Shown here: in pieces, positions 45,876-54,030 of the stretch | Layout: each line of letters starts with the position of its first letter | How positions within the stretch are numbered: the first letter of the stretch is position 1 | NCBI GenBank assembly: GCA_963805455.1 | Contig: CAWDUJ010000011.1 | Span: forward strand, 3,998 to 67,997 | DNA length: 64,000 bases | From: VRUE01 sp963805455 | Lineage (GTDB): Bacteria > Actinomycetota > Thermoleophilia > Solirubrobacterales > 70-9 | Direction of reading: 5' to 3' | Made by a program: the position numbers and the translations under genes | The notes under the pieces: generated by a model | What the model was told of the DNA's origin: nothing | Databases searched by the model: none | What the model saw: the letters and a program-made list of their open reading frames with translations, nothing else

Positions 45876-45951
45876 GTGGCTGGACCCTCCGGAGTATTGG
45901 CTTGGGAATGCGGCCTGCGCCGCGGGAGCTGAGGCTATCCGGTCTGCCGCC

Positions 45952-45957
45952 TAGCCT
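45952..45957 (+). promoter_or_regulatory. Putative -10 element (TAGCCT) of corA
   Basis: TAGCCT lies 8 nt before ATG 45966, with no Shine-Dalgarno. Confidence 0.4.
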
Positions 45958-45965
45958 CGGTTCCG

Positions 45966-46973
45966 ATGAGCGAGATCGTCGAGGGGCTCGGTGCCGAGGA
46001 TCGCGAGCGGATCGCCCGGCTGCGGGCCGATGGCCACTTCTTCTGGGCCGATCTCTGCCTCGACCATCACTCCGGCGAGGAGGTCGGCGAGGCGTTTGAG
46101 ATCCCGCCCCACGCGCTGGCCCCGCTGCTCAGCTTCGGGCATGTCGGCAAGCCGTCGCGAAAGTTCCATGCCGACACCGACCACGTCGTCTTCCCCTTTC
46201 ACTGCTACCTCGATCCCGACGCCGCGGGGGAGGACGAAGAATGGATGGAAGCGATCGAGGTCAACGTCCTCGTCCATGGCGACTTCATCCTCACCGTCCA
46301 CCGCGAGGACGTCTCGCTGCCGGGCTATCTGCCCGAATACAGCCCGGAGGGGCGCAGCGAGCAGTACGTGGTCTACGTCGTCCTCGACGCGATGGTCGCG
46401 ACCGCCTTCGATGCCCTCAGCGCCACCGAGCTGGCGCTCGAGGGGTTGCAGGTCCTGGCCGGCGAAACCGGCAACGCGCGGGTCCGGGCCGGGACGCTGC
46501 GGGCGATCAACGTCAGGCTGACGAGGATGCGCCGGAGGCTGAGCCCGCTGCGCGGCAGGTTCGAGCGGATGGGACAGGAGATCGGCCAGGTGAGGGGGCT
46601 CGAGTCCGACAGCCAGAGCTATTTCGGTCGCGTCTACGAACAGCTGAACCGGCTGATCGACGGGATCGACGCGGCATCGGACTCGATGGCCCAGGTGATG
46701 GACCTGCGGATGAACGAGACGATCTACTGGCTGACGGTGGTGGCGACGATCTTCCTGCCGCTGACCTTCATGACCGGGTTCTTCGGGATGAACTTCGATT
46801 GGATGGTCGGGAACATCGAATCCCCCGCCGCCTTCTTCGCGCTCGGGATCGGCGGCCCGCTCCTCAGCACCTTCCTGATCTGGTTGGCGATCAGACGGCG
46901 GGGAACGCCGGTCCAGCCCGACCAGGACGCCCTCGAGCGACTGGTCACGACGCTGCGCCGCCCACTTCGCTGA
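45966..46973 (+). CDS. corA: CorA-family magnesium/divalent cation transporter
   Basis: 335 residues. A cytoplasmic funnel domain (FFWADLCLDHHSGEEVGEAF, VFPFHCYL, DFILTVHREDVSLP) is followed by a long helix (LTRMRRRLSPLRGRFERMGQ). Two C-terminal transmembrane helices carry the signature Gly-Met-Asn loop in MTGFFGMNFDWM. This is the classic homopentameric Mg2+ channel. The start follows a TAGCCT box by 8 nt and no Shine-Dalgarno is visible. Confidence 0.92.
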   Translation: MSEIVEGLGAEDRERIARLRADGHFFWADLCLDHHSGEEVGEAFEIPPHALAPLLSFGHVGKPSRKFHADTDHVVFPFHCYLDPDAAGEDEEWMEAIEVNVLVHGDFILTVHREDVSLPGYLPEYSPEGRSEQYVVYVVLDAMVATAFDALSATELALEGLQVLAGETGNARVRAGTLRAINVRLTRMRRRLSPLRGRFERMGQEIGQVRGLESDSQSYFGRVYEQLNRLIDGIDAASDSMAQVMDLRMNETIYWLTVVATIFLPLTFMTGFFGMNFDWMVGNIESPAAFFALGIGGPLLSTFLIWLAIRRRGTPVQPDQDALERLVTTLRRPLR

Positions 46974-47025
46974 GCCCGCCGCACCGAACCGCGGCGACAG
47001 ATGGGACAAGGGCGCCGAGCCAACG

Positions 47026-47041
47026 TTGTACTGACGTACAA
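47026..47041. promoter_or_regulatory. Inverted repeat TTGTAC-N4-GTACAA in the glnN leader
   Basis: A 6-4-6 inverted repeat 116 bp upstream of the GSIII start, in a 183-bp leader that carries no gene. It is a possible operator or a small RNA hairpin. Confidence 0.35.
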
Positions 47042-47156
47042 AGGCATCGAAGGCGCGCTCCTATTAGGCTGCTTTGGCTCCTCGAAAGGGATTAAGAAGG
47101 AAATTTCGTTCGCGTCCGCCGGACGGGCGCTCGACAGTGGGAGAAGACCTAAAGCG

Positions 47157-49307
47157 ATGACTCGTATCCGCCAGCAGAACGTGACAGCAGCGCAGTGGAG
47201 CTCCAACGGGGAGGCTCTCGGCGCCCTCGACCTGACCGTGCCGGAGAACAACCCTTTCGGCGCCAATGTCTTCTCGGTGGCCGTCCAGCGCGAACGGCTC
47301 CCCGGCGACGCATTCGAGAAGCTGCAGGCGACGCTCGAGGGCGGCGGAACCCTCGACGCCGACCTCGCCGACACCGTCGCCGAGGCGATGAAGGAGTGGG
47401 CGCTGGAGAACGGCGCGACCCACTACACCCACATGTTCCAGCCGCTGACCGGGTCGACGGCGGAGAAGCACGACTCCTTCTTCGAGCCCACCGACGAGGG
47501 GCAGTCGCTGGCCGGATTCTCCGGTAAGGAGCTGATCCAGGGCGAGCCCGATGCCTCCTCGTTTCCGACCGGCGGGGTCCGCGCCACCTTCGAGGCTCGC
47601 GGCTACACCGCCTGGGACCCCACGTCCCCGGCATTCATCCTCGAGAACCCGAACGGGGCGCTGCTCTGCATCCCGACCGCGTTCGCATCCTGGACCGGCG
47701 AGGCGCTCGACGCGAAGATTCCGCTGCTGCGCTCGATGGACGCGCTCTCGCGCTCCGCGATCAAGGCGCTGCGCCTGCTCGGCGACGAGGAGAGCCAGCG
47801 CGTCTTCACCACGGTCGGGCCCGAGCAGGAGTACTTCCTGATCGACGAGCAGTACTTCTTCGAGCGGCCCGACCTGATCGCGACCGGCCGCACCCTGTTC
47901 GGCGCCAAGCCGCCGAAGGGCCACGAGCTCGACGACCACTACTTCGGCTCGATCCCGGAGCGGATCCTCGCCTTCATGCTGGAGTCCGAGCTGGAGCTGC
48001 GGAAGCTCGGGATCCCGGTCAAGACCCGCCACAACGAGGTCGCTCCCAACCAGTATGAGATCGCGCCGATCTTCGAGAACTCGAACGTCGGCTCCGACCA
48101 CCAGCAGCTGACGATGCAGACACTGGAGAGCGTCGCCCGCCGCTACGGGCTCGTCTGCCTCCTGCACGAGAAGCCCTACGCCGGCGTCAACGGGTCCGGC
48201 AAGCACAACAACTGGTCGATGGGCACCGACGCCGGGGCCAACCTCCTCGACCCAGGCGACACCCCGGCGGAGAACATCCACTTCCTGTTCTTCTGCGCGG
48301 CGGTGATCCAGGCGGTGAACAAGCACCAGGGGCTGCTTCGCGCCTCGGTCGCCAACATCGGCCAGGACCACCGCCTCGGCGCCAACGAGGCGCCGCCGGC
48401 AATCATCTCGATCTTCCTCGGCGCCGAGCTGGAAAAAGTGTTCGAGGCGATCGCCACCGGCGAAGGCGACCCGAACACGCCGGCCTCGTTCCTCGAGCTC
48501 GGAGCGGAGGTGCTGCCGGCGCTGCCGATGCACGGCGGCGACCGGAACCGGACCTCCCCGTTCGCCTTCACCGGCAACAAATTCGAGTTCCGGGCCCTTG
48601 GCTCGAGCATGTCGCTGGCGTTCCCGAACACTGTCCTCAACACGATTGCCGCCGAGGCGATCGACGAGCTCGCCGGCAAGCTCGAAGAGAAGCTGAACGG
48701 GGGGACCGAGATCCCCGAGGCCGTGATCGAGGTCGTCAAGGACGCCTACCAGGCCAACAAACAGGTCTGCTTCAGCGGCGACAACTACGCCGAGGAGTGG
48801 CACGACGAAGCCGAGCAGCGCGGCCTGAAGAACCTCAAGACCACACCAGAGGCCCTGCCCGAGGTTCTCTCCGACCAGACCGTCGCGGCGTTCGAAAATT
48901 ACGACGTCCTCTCCAAACGCGAGCTCGAGTCACGCTTCGAGGTATGGGTCGAGCAGTACACGATCCGGGCCAACATCGAGGCCGAGACGACCCACTCGAT
49001 CGCAAAGACGATGATCCTGCCGGCCGCACTGCGCTACCTGGCCCTGATCAAAGAGTCGGGCGCGGCGCTCGGGGTCGCGGATGAGATCAAGGCAACGCTC
49101 GAAGACCTGGGTAGGTCGCTCTCCTCGCTCGAGGACGCCAACCTCTACCCGGACGGCCTCGAGGGCCTCGAGCTGGCCGAGCACGCCCGCGACAAGCAGC
49201 TCGCGGCGATGGCCGAGGTCCGCGAGGCCGCCGACAAACTCGAGAAGATCGTCGCCGACGACCTCTGGCCACTCCCCAAGTACGAGGAGATGCTCTTCAT
49301 CAAGTAG
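47157..49307 (+). CDS. glnN: Type III glutamine synthetase (GlnN)
   Basis: 716 residues, the typical GSIII size. Makes glutamine from glutamate, ammonia and ATP. Recognisable parts are THYTHMFQPLTGSTAEKHDS, TVGPEQEYFLIDEQYF, KTRHNEVAPNQYEIAPIFEN, GVNGSGKHNNWSMGTDAGAN, ANEAPPAIISIFLG and GGDRNRTSPFAFTGNKFEFR. The N-terminal GSIII-specific domain is present (FGANVFSVAVQRERLP). ATG at 47157 is chosen because the upstream 52 codons are not GS-like. GSIII is unusual in actinobacteria, which mostly rely on GSI. It lies 4.6 kb from amt with no P-II neighbour. Confidence 0.95.
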   Translation: MTRIRQQNVTAAQWSSNGEALGALDLTVPENNPFGANVFSVAVQRERLPGDAFEKLQATLEGGGTLDADLADTVAEAMKEWALENGATHYTHMFQPLTGSTAEKHDSFFEPTDEGQSLAGFSGKELIQGEPDASSFPTGGVRATFEARGYTAWDPTSPAFILENPNGALLCIPTAFASWTGEALDAKIPLLRSMDALSRSAIKALRLLGDEESQRVFTTVGPEQEYFLIDEQYFFERPDLIATGRTLFGAKPPKGHELDDHYFGSIPERILAFMLESELELRKLGIPVKTRHNEVAPNQYEIAPIFENSNVGSDHQQLTMQTLESVARRYGLVCLLHEKPYAGVNGSGKHNNWSMGTDAGANLLDPGDTPAENIHFLFFCAAVIQAVNKHQGLLRASVANIGQDHRLGANEAPPAIISIFLGAELEKVFEAIATGEGDPNTPASFLELGAEVLPALPMHGGDRNRTSPFAFTGNKFEFRALGSSMSLAFPNTVLNTIAAEAIDELAGKLEEKLNGGTEIPEAVIEVVKDAYQANKQVCFSGDNYAEEWHDEAEQRGLKNLKTTPEALPEVLSDQTVAAFENYDVLSKRELESRFEVWVEQYTIRANIEAETTHSIAKTMILPAALRYLALIKESGAALGVADEIKATLEDLGRSLSSLEDANLYPDGLEGLELAEHARDKQLAAMAEVREAADKLEKIVADDLWPLPKYEEMLFIK

Positions 49308-49308
49308 G

Positions 49309-49394
49309 CCTCCGGCCGGGTCCTGTCGCCGGGGGTGGCACCTCGTCCTCGAAGGCTGCGGCGAGGAACCACCCCCGACACCACCCGCCGGAGG
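49309..49394 (+). terminator. Large hairpin downstream of glnN
   Basis: An outer stem CCTCCGGC/GCCGGAGG (49309-49316 with 49387-49394) encloses a bulged 12-bp stem TGTCGccGGGGGTGG/CCACCCCCGACA (49324-49338 with 49369-49380). It starts one base after the stop codon. No T-tract. Confidence 0.6.
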
Positions 49395-49433
49395 AGCGGC
49401 CTGCTTGGGAAGAGCTAGCTGCGTGGGTTCAGG

Positions 49434-50018
49434 TCAGCCGACCTTGGCGCAGATTGCGTAGAGCTTGAGGTCGATCGAGGTGTCGACGGTGGTCGAGTTG
49501 TTGAACAGCTGGGCCGACCAGGCGGTGCCGTCTCCATTGGGGCCGCTGAACGAGATCGTCACCTGACGCTGCTGGCCGTTCTGGGCCGCGTTGGTGCCGA
49601 GGTCGGCGCCGCCGCCGATCACCCGTTTGCCGCCCGGGCAGTCCAGCGTCTTGACGTCGCTGAGACCACGCTGGCCGCCGCTGTTGATGACGAAGACTTC
49701 CGAGAAGGTCGTGCTGACGACCTCGTAGCCGGACACGCCCGAGCTCCCGGCCGCCCCTTTGGCGCCGGCGGCGCCCTTCGCGCCCTTCGCGCCCTTCGCG
49801 CCCTTCGCCCCCGGCGGGCCCTGGGGCAACTTGCCGAAGACCTTGCAAGACACCTTCCTGCCATTGCGGACCTTCGTCGGGCACTTGATCTTGATCTTTG
49901 CCTTCGAATCATGGGCACCGCCGGCGGCGAGGGCGCCGGCGGCGAGGGCGATCACCGCGATGGCGGCGATCGAACCGATTGCGAGAACACGGCGTGGAGA
50001 CTGCGGAGATCTGTTCAT
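49434..50018 (-). CDS. Secreted protein with collagen-like Gly-X-Y repeat
   Basis: 194 residues. A signal peptide (VLAIGSIAAIAVIALAAGAL) is followed by a basic beta segment with a Cys pair (IKIKCPTKVRNGRKVSCKVF). Next comes a collagen-like run of nine Gly-X-Y triplets (GPPGAKGAKGAKG ... GAAG). The C-terminal domain contains DVKTLDCPGGKRVIGGGADL and ends YAICAKVG. The pattern is that of surface proteins that trimerise through the collagen stretch. Ligand unknown. Confidence 0.7.
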   Translation of the reverse strand: MNRSPQSPRRVLAIGSIAAIAVIALAAGALAAGGAHDSKAKIKIKCPTKVRNGRKVSCKVFGKLPQGPPGAKGAKGAKGAKGAAGAKGAAGSSGVSGYEVVSTTFSEVFVINSGGQRGLSDVKTLDCPGGKRVIGGGADLGTNAAQNGQQRQVTISFSGPNGDGTAWSAQLFNNSTTVDTSIDLKLYAICAKVG

Positions 50019-50047
50019 CCCCTTCCACTACCCGGGGAGGGCTCAAC

Positions 50048-50866
50048 TCATGCCGGCAGAGTGATGGTGCTCAGCAGGTACTCGCCCTGATTGCGCAGCG
50101 AGCCGTCGTCGGCTTCGTTGGAGCTCTCCTGCAGCTCGACGAGGGCGCTCCGCGCCGCCTCCCACTTGCCCTGGGGCTCGAGCATCGCCTTCGCGATCAC
50201 GACCGGGCCGAGGTTCGCCTCGGTTTCTTCGCGCCACCGCTGGAGAGACTCGAACTCGAAGGTGGCCATCCTTTTCTCGAAGCCGAGCTCGACGTCGGCG
50301 CCGGCAAACAGGCCGCGGACGTGATCCTCGTCGCCCCACATCGCGGGGGGAACGAACTCCGCCGGTGGCGGCGGCATGTGCTCGGCGAGAGTTTTGAACA
50401 TCCGGCCGATCTCACCGGTTGGGGTCCAGGCGGCGACGCCGATGGTGGCCCCCGGCCGCGCGACCCTGACCAGCTCGGCGGCGGCCGCCTCCTGCCGGGG
50501 CGCGAACATCACCCCGAAGATCGAGGTGACGCGGTCGAAGGAGTCGTCGTCGAACTGGAGGTCTCCGGCGTCCCCGACGACGAACTCCCCCTCGAGGCCG
50601 GCGCTCTCGAAGCGGGCGCGGGCGGCGTCGATCAGCTCGGGGACAAGATCGAGGCCGGTGACACGGGCGCCCCGTCGCGCCGCGGCTTCGGCCGCGTTGC
50701 CGCTGCCGGTTGCGACGTCGAGATAGTCGTGCCCCTCCCCCACGCCGATCGACTGCACCGTCCGGTCGGAGACCTCCTGGATTCGCGGAGCAAACCCCGG
50801 CCAGTCGCCCGCGGTCCATACGGCTCGCTGCCTGGCGGTGAGCTGCTCTGCGGTGGCGTCGTCCAT
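50048..50866 (-). CDS. SAM-dependent class I methyltransferase
   Basis: 272 residues. Motif I HDYLDVATGSGNAAEAAARR and the acidic post-I residue in VTGLDLVPELIDAARARF bind S-adenosylmethionine. Motif II is FVVGDAGDLQFDDDSFD and motif III VRVARPGATIGVAAW. Similar to UbiE/COQ5-type enzymes; substrate unknown. A strong AGGAGG lies just before ATG 50866, one of the few clearly leadered genes here. It is divergent from the YVTN propeller gene. Confidence 0.88.
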   Translation of the reverse strand: MDDATAEQLTARQRAVWTAGDWPGFAPRIQEVSDRTVQSIGVGEGHDYLDVATGSGNAAEAAARRGARVTGLDLVPELIDAARARFESAGLEGEFVVGDAGDLQFDDDSFDRVTSIFGVMFAPRQEAAAAELVRVARPGATIGVAAWTPTGEIGRMFKTLAEHMPPPPAEFVPPAMWGDEDHVRGLFAGADVELGFEKRMATFEFESLQRWREETEANLGPVVIAKAMLEPQGKWEAARSALVELQESSNEADDGSLRNQGEYLLSTITLPA

Positions 50867-50951
50867 GCGTCCTCCTGATGACCGGTTTGACGGATTAGCG
50901 CGACGCTATCCCCTGGGGATCGGGGCGGCAAGTGAGGTCGCTCACGCGGTC

Positions 50952-50957
50952 TAGACT
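50952..50957 (+). promoter_or_regulatory. Putative -10 element (TAGACT) of YVTN propeller gene
   Basis: TAGACT lies 6 nt before GTG 50964. Confidence 0.4.
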
Positions 50958-50963
50958 CGTCTC

Positions 50964-52526
50964 GTGTCCGGCGCCCTGCAACGCGCATCTCTCGTCCTTG
51001 CCGTCCTCGCCTGGCAGTTGTTCGTGCTCACGGCCGGCGCCGAGGCCCGTGTCGCGTTCGTCACCGACGGCTCAGGCCACGTCGTCGCCTTCGACACCGG
51101 GACCAATCAGACCGTCGGCGCTCCGATCCAAACCGATATCGGCCCCTTCGGGATCGCGATCACACCCGACGGGCAGAAGGCCTATGTGACCAACGTCGAC
51201 GTCGGACAGCTGCAGGTGATCGACCCCGGCACCAGGCAGGTGGTCGGCTCGCCGATCATCGTCGGCGGCGGCCCTGACGGCACCGCGATCACCCCCGACG
51301 GGCGGCGGGTCTACGCCGCCACCAACGGCCAGCAGACCGTGGCCGTCGTCGACACCCAAACCGGCTTGGTCGGGCCGCAGATCACCGTCGAAACCGACCC
51401 GGGATTCGTCGCGATCGCGCCCGATGGCCGCAGCGCATACGTGACCAGCTTCAGCTCCGGCGACGTCTCCGTCCTCGATCTTGGGAGCAACCAGGCGACC
51501 GCTGCGATCACGGTCGGCTCCCACCCTCGTGGCATCGCGATCACACCCGACGGCCGCAGGACATATTCGACGAACGAAGGGTCGGGCTCGGTCTCGGTCA
51601 TCGACACCTCCACGAACCACGTCGTCGGCTCGCCGGTACCCGTCGGCGAAAAGCCATACGGGATCGCGATCACCCCGGACGGGGCTAGGGCATATGTCGC
51701 CAACGAAGGGTCGGGGTCGGTCTCGGTGATCGACACTGCGACGAACCAGGTGGTTGGCCCGCCGATCCCGGTCGGCAGCGAACCAAAAGGGGTCACGGTG
51801 ACACCCGACGGGACCAGGGCATATGTGGCCGTCGAGGGGGAACACAACGTGGTCGCGATCGACACCGCGACCAATCAGGTCGTGGGCTCGCCGATCCCGG
51901 TCGGAGCCTCGCCGCAGGCGATCGCGATCGTCCCCGACCAGGCGCCGATCGCCGCCTTCACCTCCTCGACGGCCCGGCCGCAGGCGGCAGCGTCCTTCGA
52001 CGCCACCGCCTCCCGCGACGCCGACGGCACGATTGGCCGCTACGAATGGAACTTCGGCGACGGCTCGGCCGCTCCCAATGGCGGGCCGACTCCGCAGCAC
52101 ACCTACAGCCGTCCCGGCAGATATCGCGTGACCCTGACCCTGACCGACAACGAGGGCTGCTCGACCTCGATCCGGTTCACCGGGCAGACGGCCTACTGCA
52201 ACGGGTCGCCACTGGCAAGCCAGACGGCGTTCGTCTCGGTCGCATATCCGGCGGTCCGCGTCAGGTGCCCGAAGCGCGCGAAGCCCAAGGGCTGCAGGTT
52301 CAAGCTGGTTGCGGTGACGAAGAGGCGCAGGGGCAAGGCGATGACGAAGATGACGAAGGCAAGGGTCAGGGCCGGGCGCTCGATGGCCGTCTCGCTGAAG
52401 CCAAAGCCGCGATTCGCCGCCAGGCTCGCGACCGCCCGCAAGGTGCTGGTCAGGGAGAGGCTCACGATCAGGGGGTCGGCGCGGAGATTGCTGCGGCGGC
52501 TGCCCCTCATCCCGGCGACGGGTTGA
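50964..52526 (+). CDS. Secreted YVTN beta-propeller protein with PKD domain
   Basis: 520 residues. A signal peptide from GTG 50964 (cleavage near GAEA) is followed by seven YVTN-type blades of the form GIAITPDGQKAYVTNVD / VIDTSTNHVVGSPVPVG. A PKD domain follows (APIAAFTSSTARPQAAASFD, then RYEWNFGDGSAAPNGGPTPQ and TYSRPGRYRVTLTLTDNEG). The basic C-terminal module has a Cys pair (VRCPKRAKPKGCRFKL). Exported or surface-bound; ligand unknown. Its last 20 bp overlap the convergent phosphoesterase gene. Confidence 0.85.
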   Translation: MSGALQRASLVLAVLAWQLFVLTAGAEARVAFVTDGSGHVVAFDTGTNQTVGAPIQTDIGPFGIAITPDGQKAYVTNVDVGQLQVIDPGTRQVVGSPIIVGGGPDGTAITPDGRRVYAATNGQQTVAVVDTQTGLVGPQITVETDPGFVAIAPDGRSAYVTSFSSGDVSVLDLGSNQATAAITVGSHPRGIAITPDGRRTYSTNEGSGSVSVIDTSTNHVVGSPVPVGEKPYGIAITPDGARAYVANEGSGSVSVIDTATNQVVGPPIPVGSEPKGVTVTPDGTRAYVAVEGEHNVVAIDTATNQVVGSPIPVGASPQAIAIVPDQAPIAAFTSSTARPQAAASFDATASRDADGTIGRYEWNFGDGSAAPNGGPTPQHTYSRPGRYRVTLTLTDNEGCSTSIRFTGQTAYCNGSPLASQTAFVSVAYPAVRVRCPKRAKPKGCRFKLVAVTKRRRGKAMTKMTKARVRAGRSMAVSLKPKPRFAARLATARKVLVRERLTIRGSARRLLRRLPLIPATG

Positions 52527-53700
52527 GGTCGGCCAGCAGCTCGAGCAGGCGCGGCTCGGGCTCCTCGTCATCGATCAGGACGGCCGTGCCGGGCCATCCG
52601 TAGCGCAGGTATCGGGCGTAGGCCTGGCGCGAGCTGAGGTCGGGCTCGTAGATCCAGCAGCCGGTGTTCCAGTAGCGGGTACGTGAGTCATCGCGCGAGC
52701 AGACGTCGGCGAGGGGTTGGTGGGTGTGGGCGAAGACGATCCTGTCGGCCTCGCGGTTCCAGCCGAGGTTCCGGACGACCTCGGCGAACGCCTCGAGCGC
52801 GTGCTCGGAGGGGTCGCTCGGCGAGACCACGCTCGCGGCGGGATAGGCGGCCCGGGGCAGGGCGGCCGCCGGCGCGGGCTGCTCGCGGTGCTGGCGCTCG
52901 GTCTCCTCGCGGACCACCGAGTCGAAGTGCTCCTCGCTCGGGAGCACTTCCTCACCACCGCGCTCGCGGATCCGGTTGGCGAGATGCCTTGCGCCCCGGA
53001 TCGGCATCCCGACCACCTCGCCGATCGTCCCGGCGCGCTGGGCGGCGCGAAAGACGTTCCGCTGGGCATGGGTCCCGTGCGGCATCTGCGCCGCGATGTA
53101 GAGCCACTCGGTGAGGAGGGTGATGACCGACTCGTAGTCGGGGATCGTCTTCGGGTCCTCCGGGCCCCCGGTCGCGATCGACCAGAGGGCTTTGGTCAGG
53201 AGCCGGTCGCCGCGGGAGCCGCTGAGGCGCGCATGGGGGTCGAGGTAGTGGCCGTGGGTGCAGAGGACCCCGGCGAAGGTGTAGGTCGGGTAGGCGATCT
53301 CGACCGAGATCCCGGGCAGCCTGTGTTCGAGGAACGAGCGGAAGAAGTCCGGCCCGGTGCCGTCGGTGAGGCCCAGCTCACGCGGCGTTTCGCCGGCGGC
53401 AAGCTGAGCCTCGAGCCGGCTCTCGGCGTCGCGATGGACGAAATGGTGGTCGTGGTTGCCGGCGATGAAGACGAGTCGGCCGTCTCTCAGCTTTTCGCCG
53501 ATCAGCCGCAGCAACCCGTCCGAGGCGTCGATCGCGTCGGCGACCGAGCCGAAGAGGAAGTCGAACAGGTCGCCGAGGAAGATCAGCTCGTCGATCCCCT
53601 CCAGCGCCGGCTCGAGCCGCTCGAGGTAGCGCTCCTCCTTCAGCAGGTCGCGACCGGTCCAGGCGCCGAAGTGAGTGTCAGAGATGACGAGGGCGCGCAT
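52507..53700 (-). CDS. Calcineurin-like metallophosphoesterase
   Basis: 397 residues with all metal-binding blocks: ALVISDTHFGAW, LIFLGDLFDFLFGS, LVFIAGNHDHHFVHRD, LCTHGHYLDPHARL and IVFAHTHQPLADV. Closest in layout to UDP-2,3-diacylglucosamine hydrolase-like or Icc-like enzymes, but longer, with an inserted helical segment. The substrate cannot be given. It begins 4 bp after the stop of the small gene at 53705, so the two are co-transcribed. Confidence 0.87.
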   Translation of the reverse strand: MRALVISDTHFGAWTGRDLLKEERYLERLEPALEGIDELIFLGDLFDFLFGSVADAIDASDGLLRLIGEKLRDGRLVFIAGNHDHHFVHRDAESRLEAQLAAGETPRELGLTDGTGPDFFRSFLEHRLPGISVEIAYPTYTFAGVLCTHGHYLDPHARLSGSRGDRLLTKALWSIATGGPEDPKTIPDYESVITLLTEWLYIAAQMPHGTHAQRNVFRAAQRAGTIGEVVGMPIRGARHLANRIRERGGEEVLPSEEHFDSVVREETERQHREQPAPAAALPRAAYPAASVVSPSDPSEHALEAFAEVVRNLGWNREADRIVFAHTHQPLADVCSRDDSRTRYWNTGCWIYEPDLSSRQAYARYLRYGWPGTAVLIDDEEPEPRLLELLADLNPSPG

Positions 53701-53704
53701 CCCC

Positions 53705-53953
53705 CTACTTGCCGCCTCCTCCGGTGACCTGGCTGATCGCGAAGATCTCGGCGAATTTGAGCAGGCCGAGGGTCGAGTGCGGCGAGGTGGCGCTGCTCCG
53801 CATCCGGACCTCGGCTCCCCCTGGGCCGCGGACCTCGACGATCGTGCAGATGTCGCCTATCTCCCACTCGCCCTCACGAGTCCCGTAGTCGGCCTCGATC
53901 GCCTCCATCTGTTCGGCCATGTGTTGACCGGCCTTGCTTTGGTCCAGCGCCAT
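53705..53953 (-). CDS. Small conserved hypothetical protein
   Basis: 82 residues: MALDQSKAGQHMAEQMEAIE, then YGTREGEWEIGDICTIVEVR, AEVRMRSSATSPHSTLGLLK and FAEIFAISQVTGGGGK. It looks like a compact beta-rich soluble protein; no family is recognised. An AAGGGG precedes the ATG. It lies just upstream of the phosphoesterase gene (gap 4 bp), which supports its reality. Confidence 0.6.
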   Translation of the reverse strand: MALDQSKAGQHMAEQMEAIEADYGTREGEWEIGDICTIVEVRGPGGAEVRMRSSATSPHSTLGLLKFAEIFAISQVTGGGGK

Positions 53954-54030
53954 CGGCAACCCCTTCCGGTGCAGTGGTCGATTCGTCCGAATCGACCCTA
54001 GATGATCGATTCCGAATGACCATCCATGCG

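Noticed and set aside
46974..47156. A glutamine riboswitch in the GSIII leader
   Set aside because: The leader has one short inverted repeat, but I could not build the three-way junction of the glnA motif from it.
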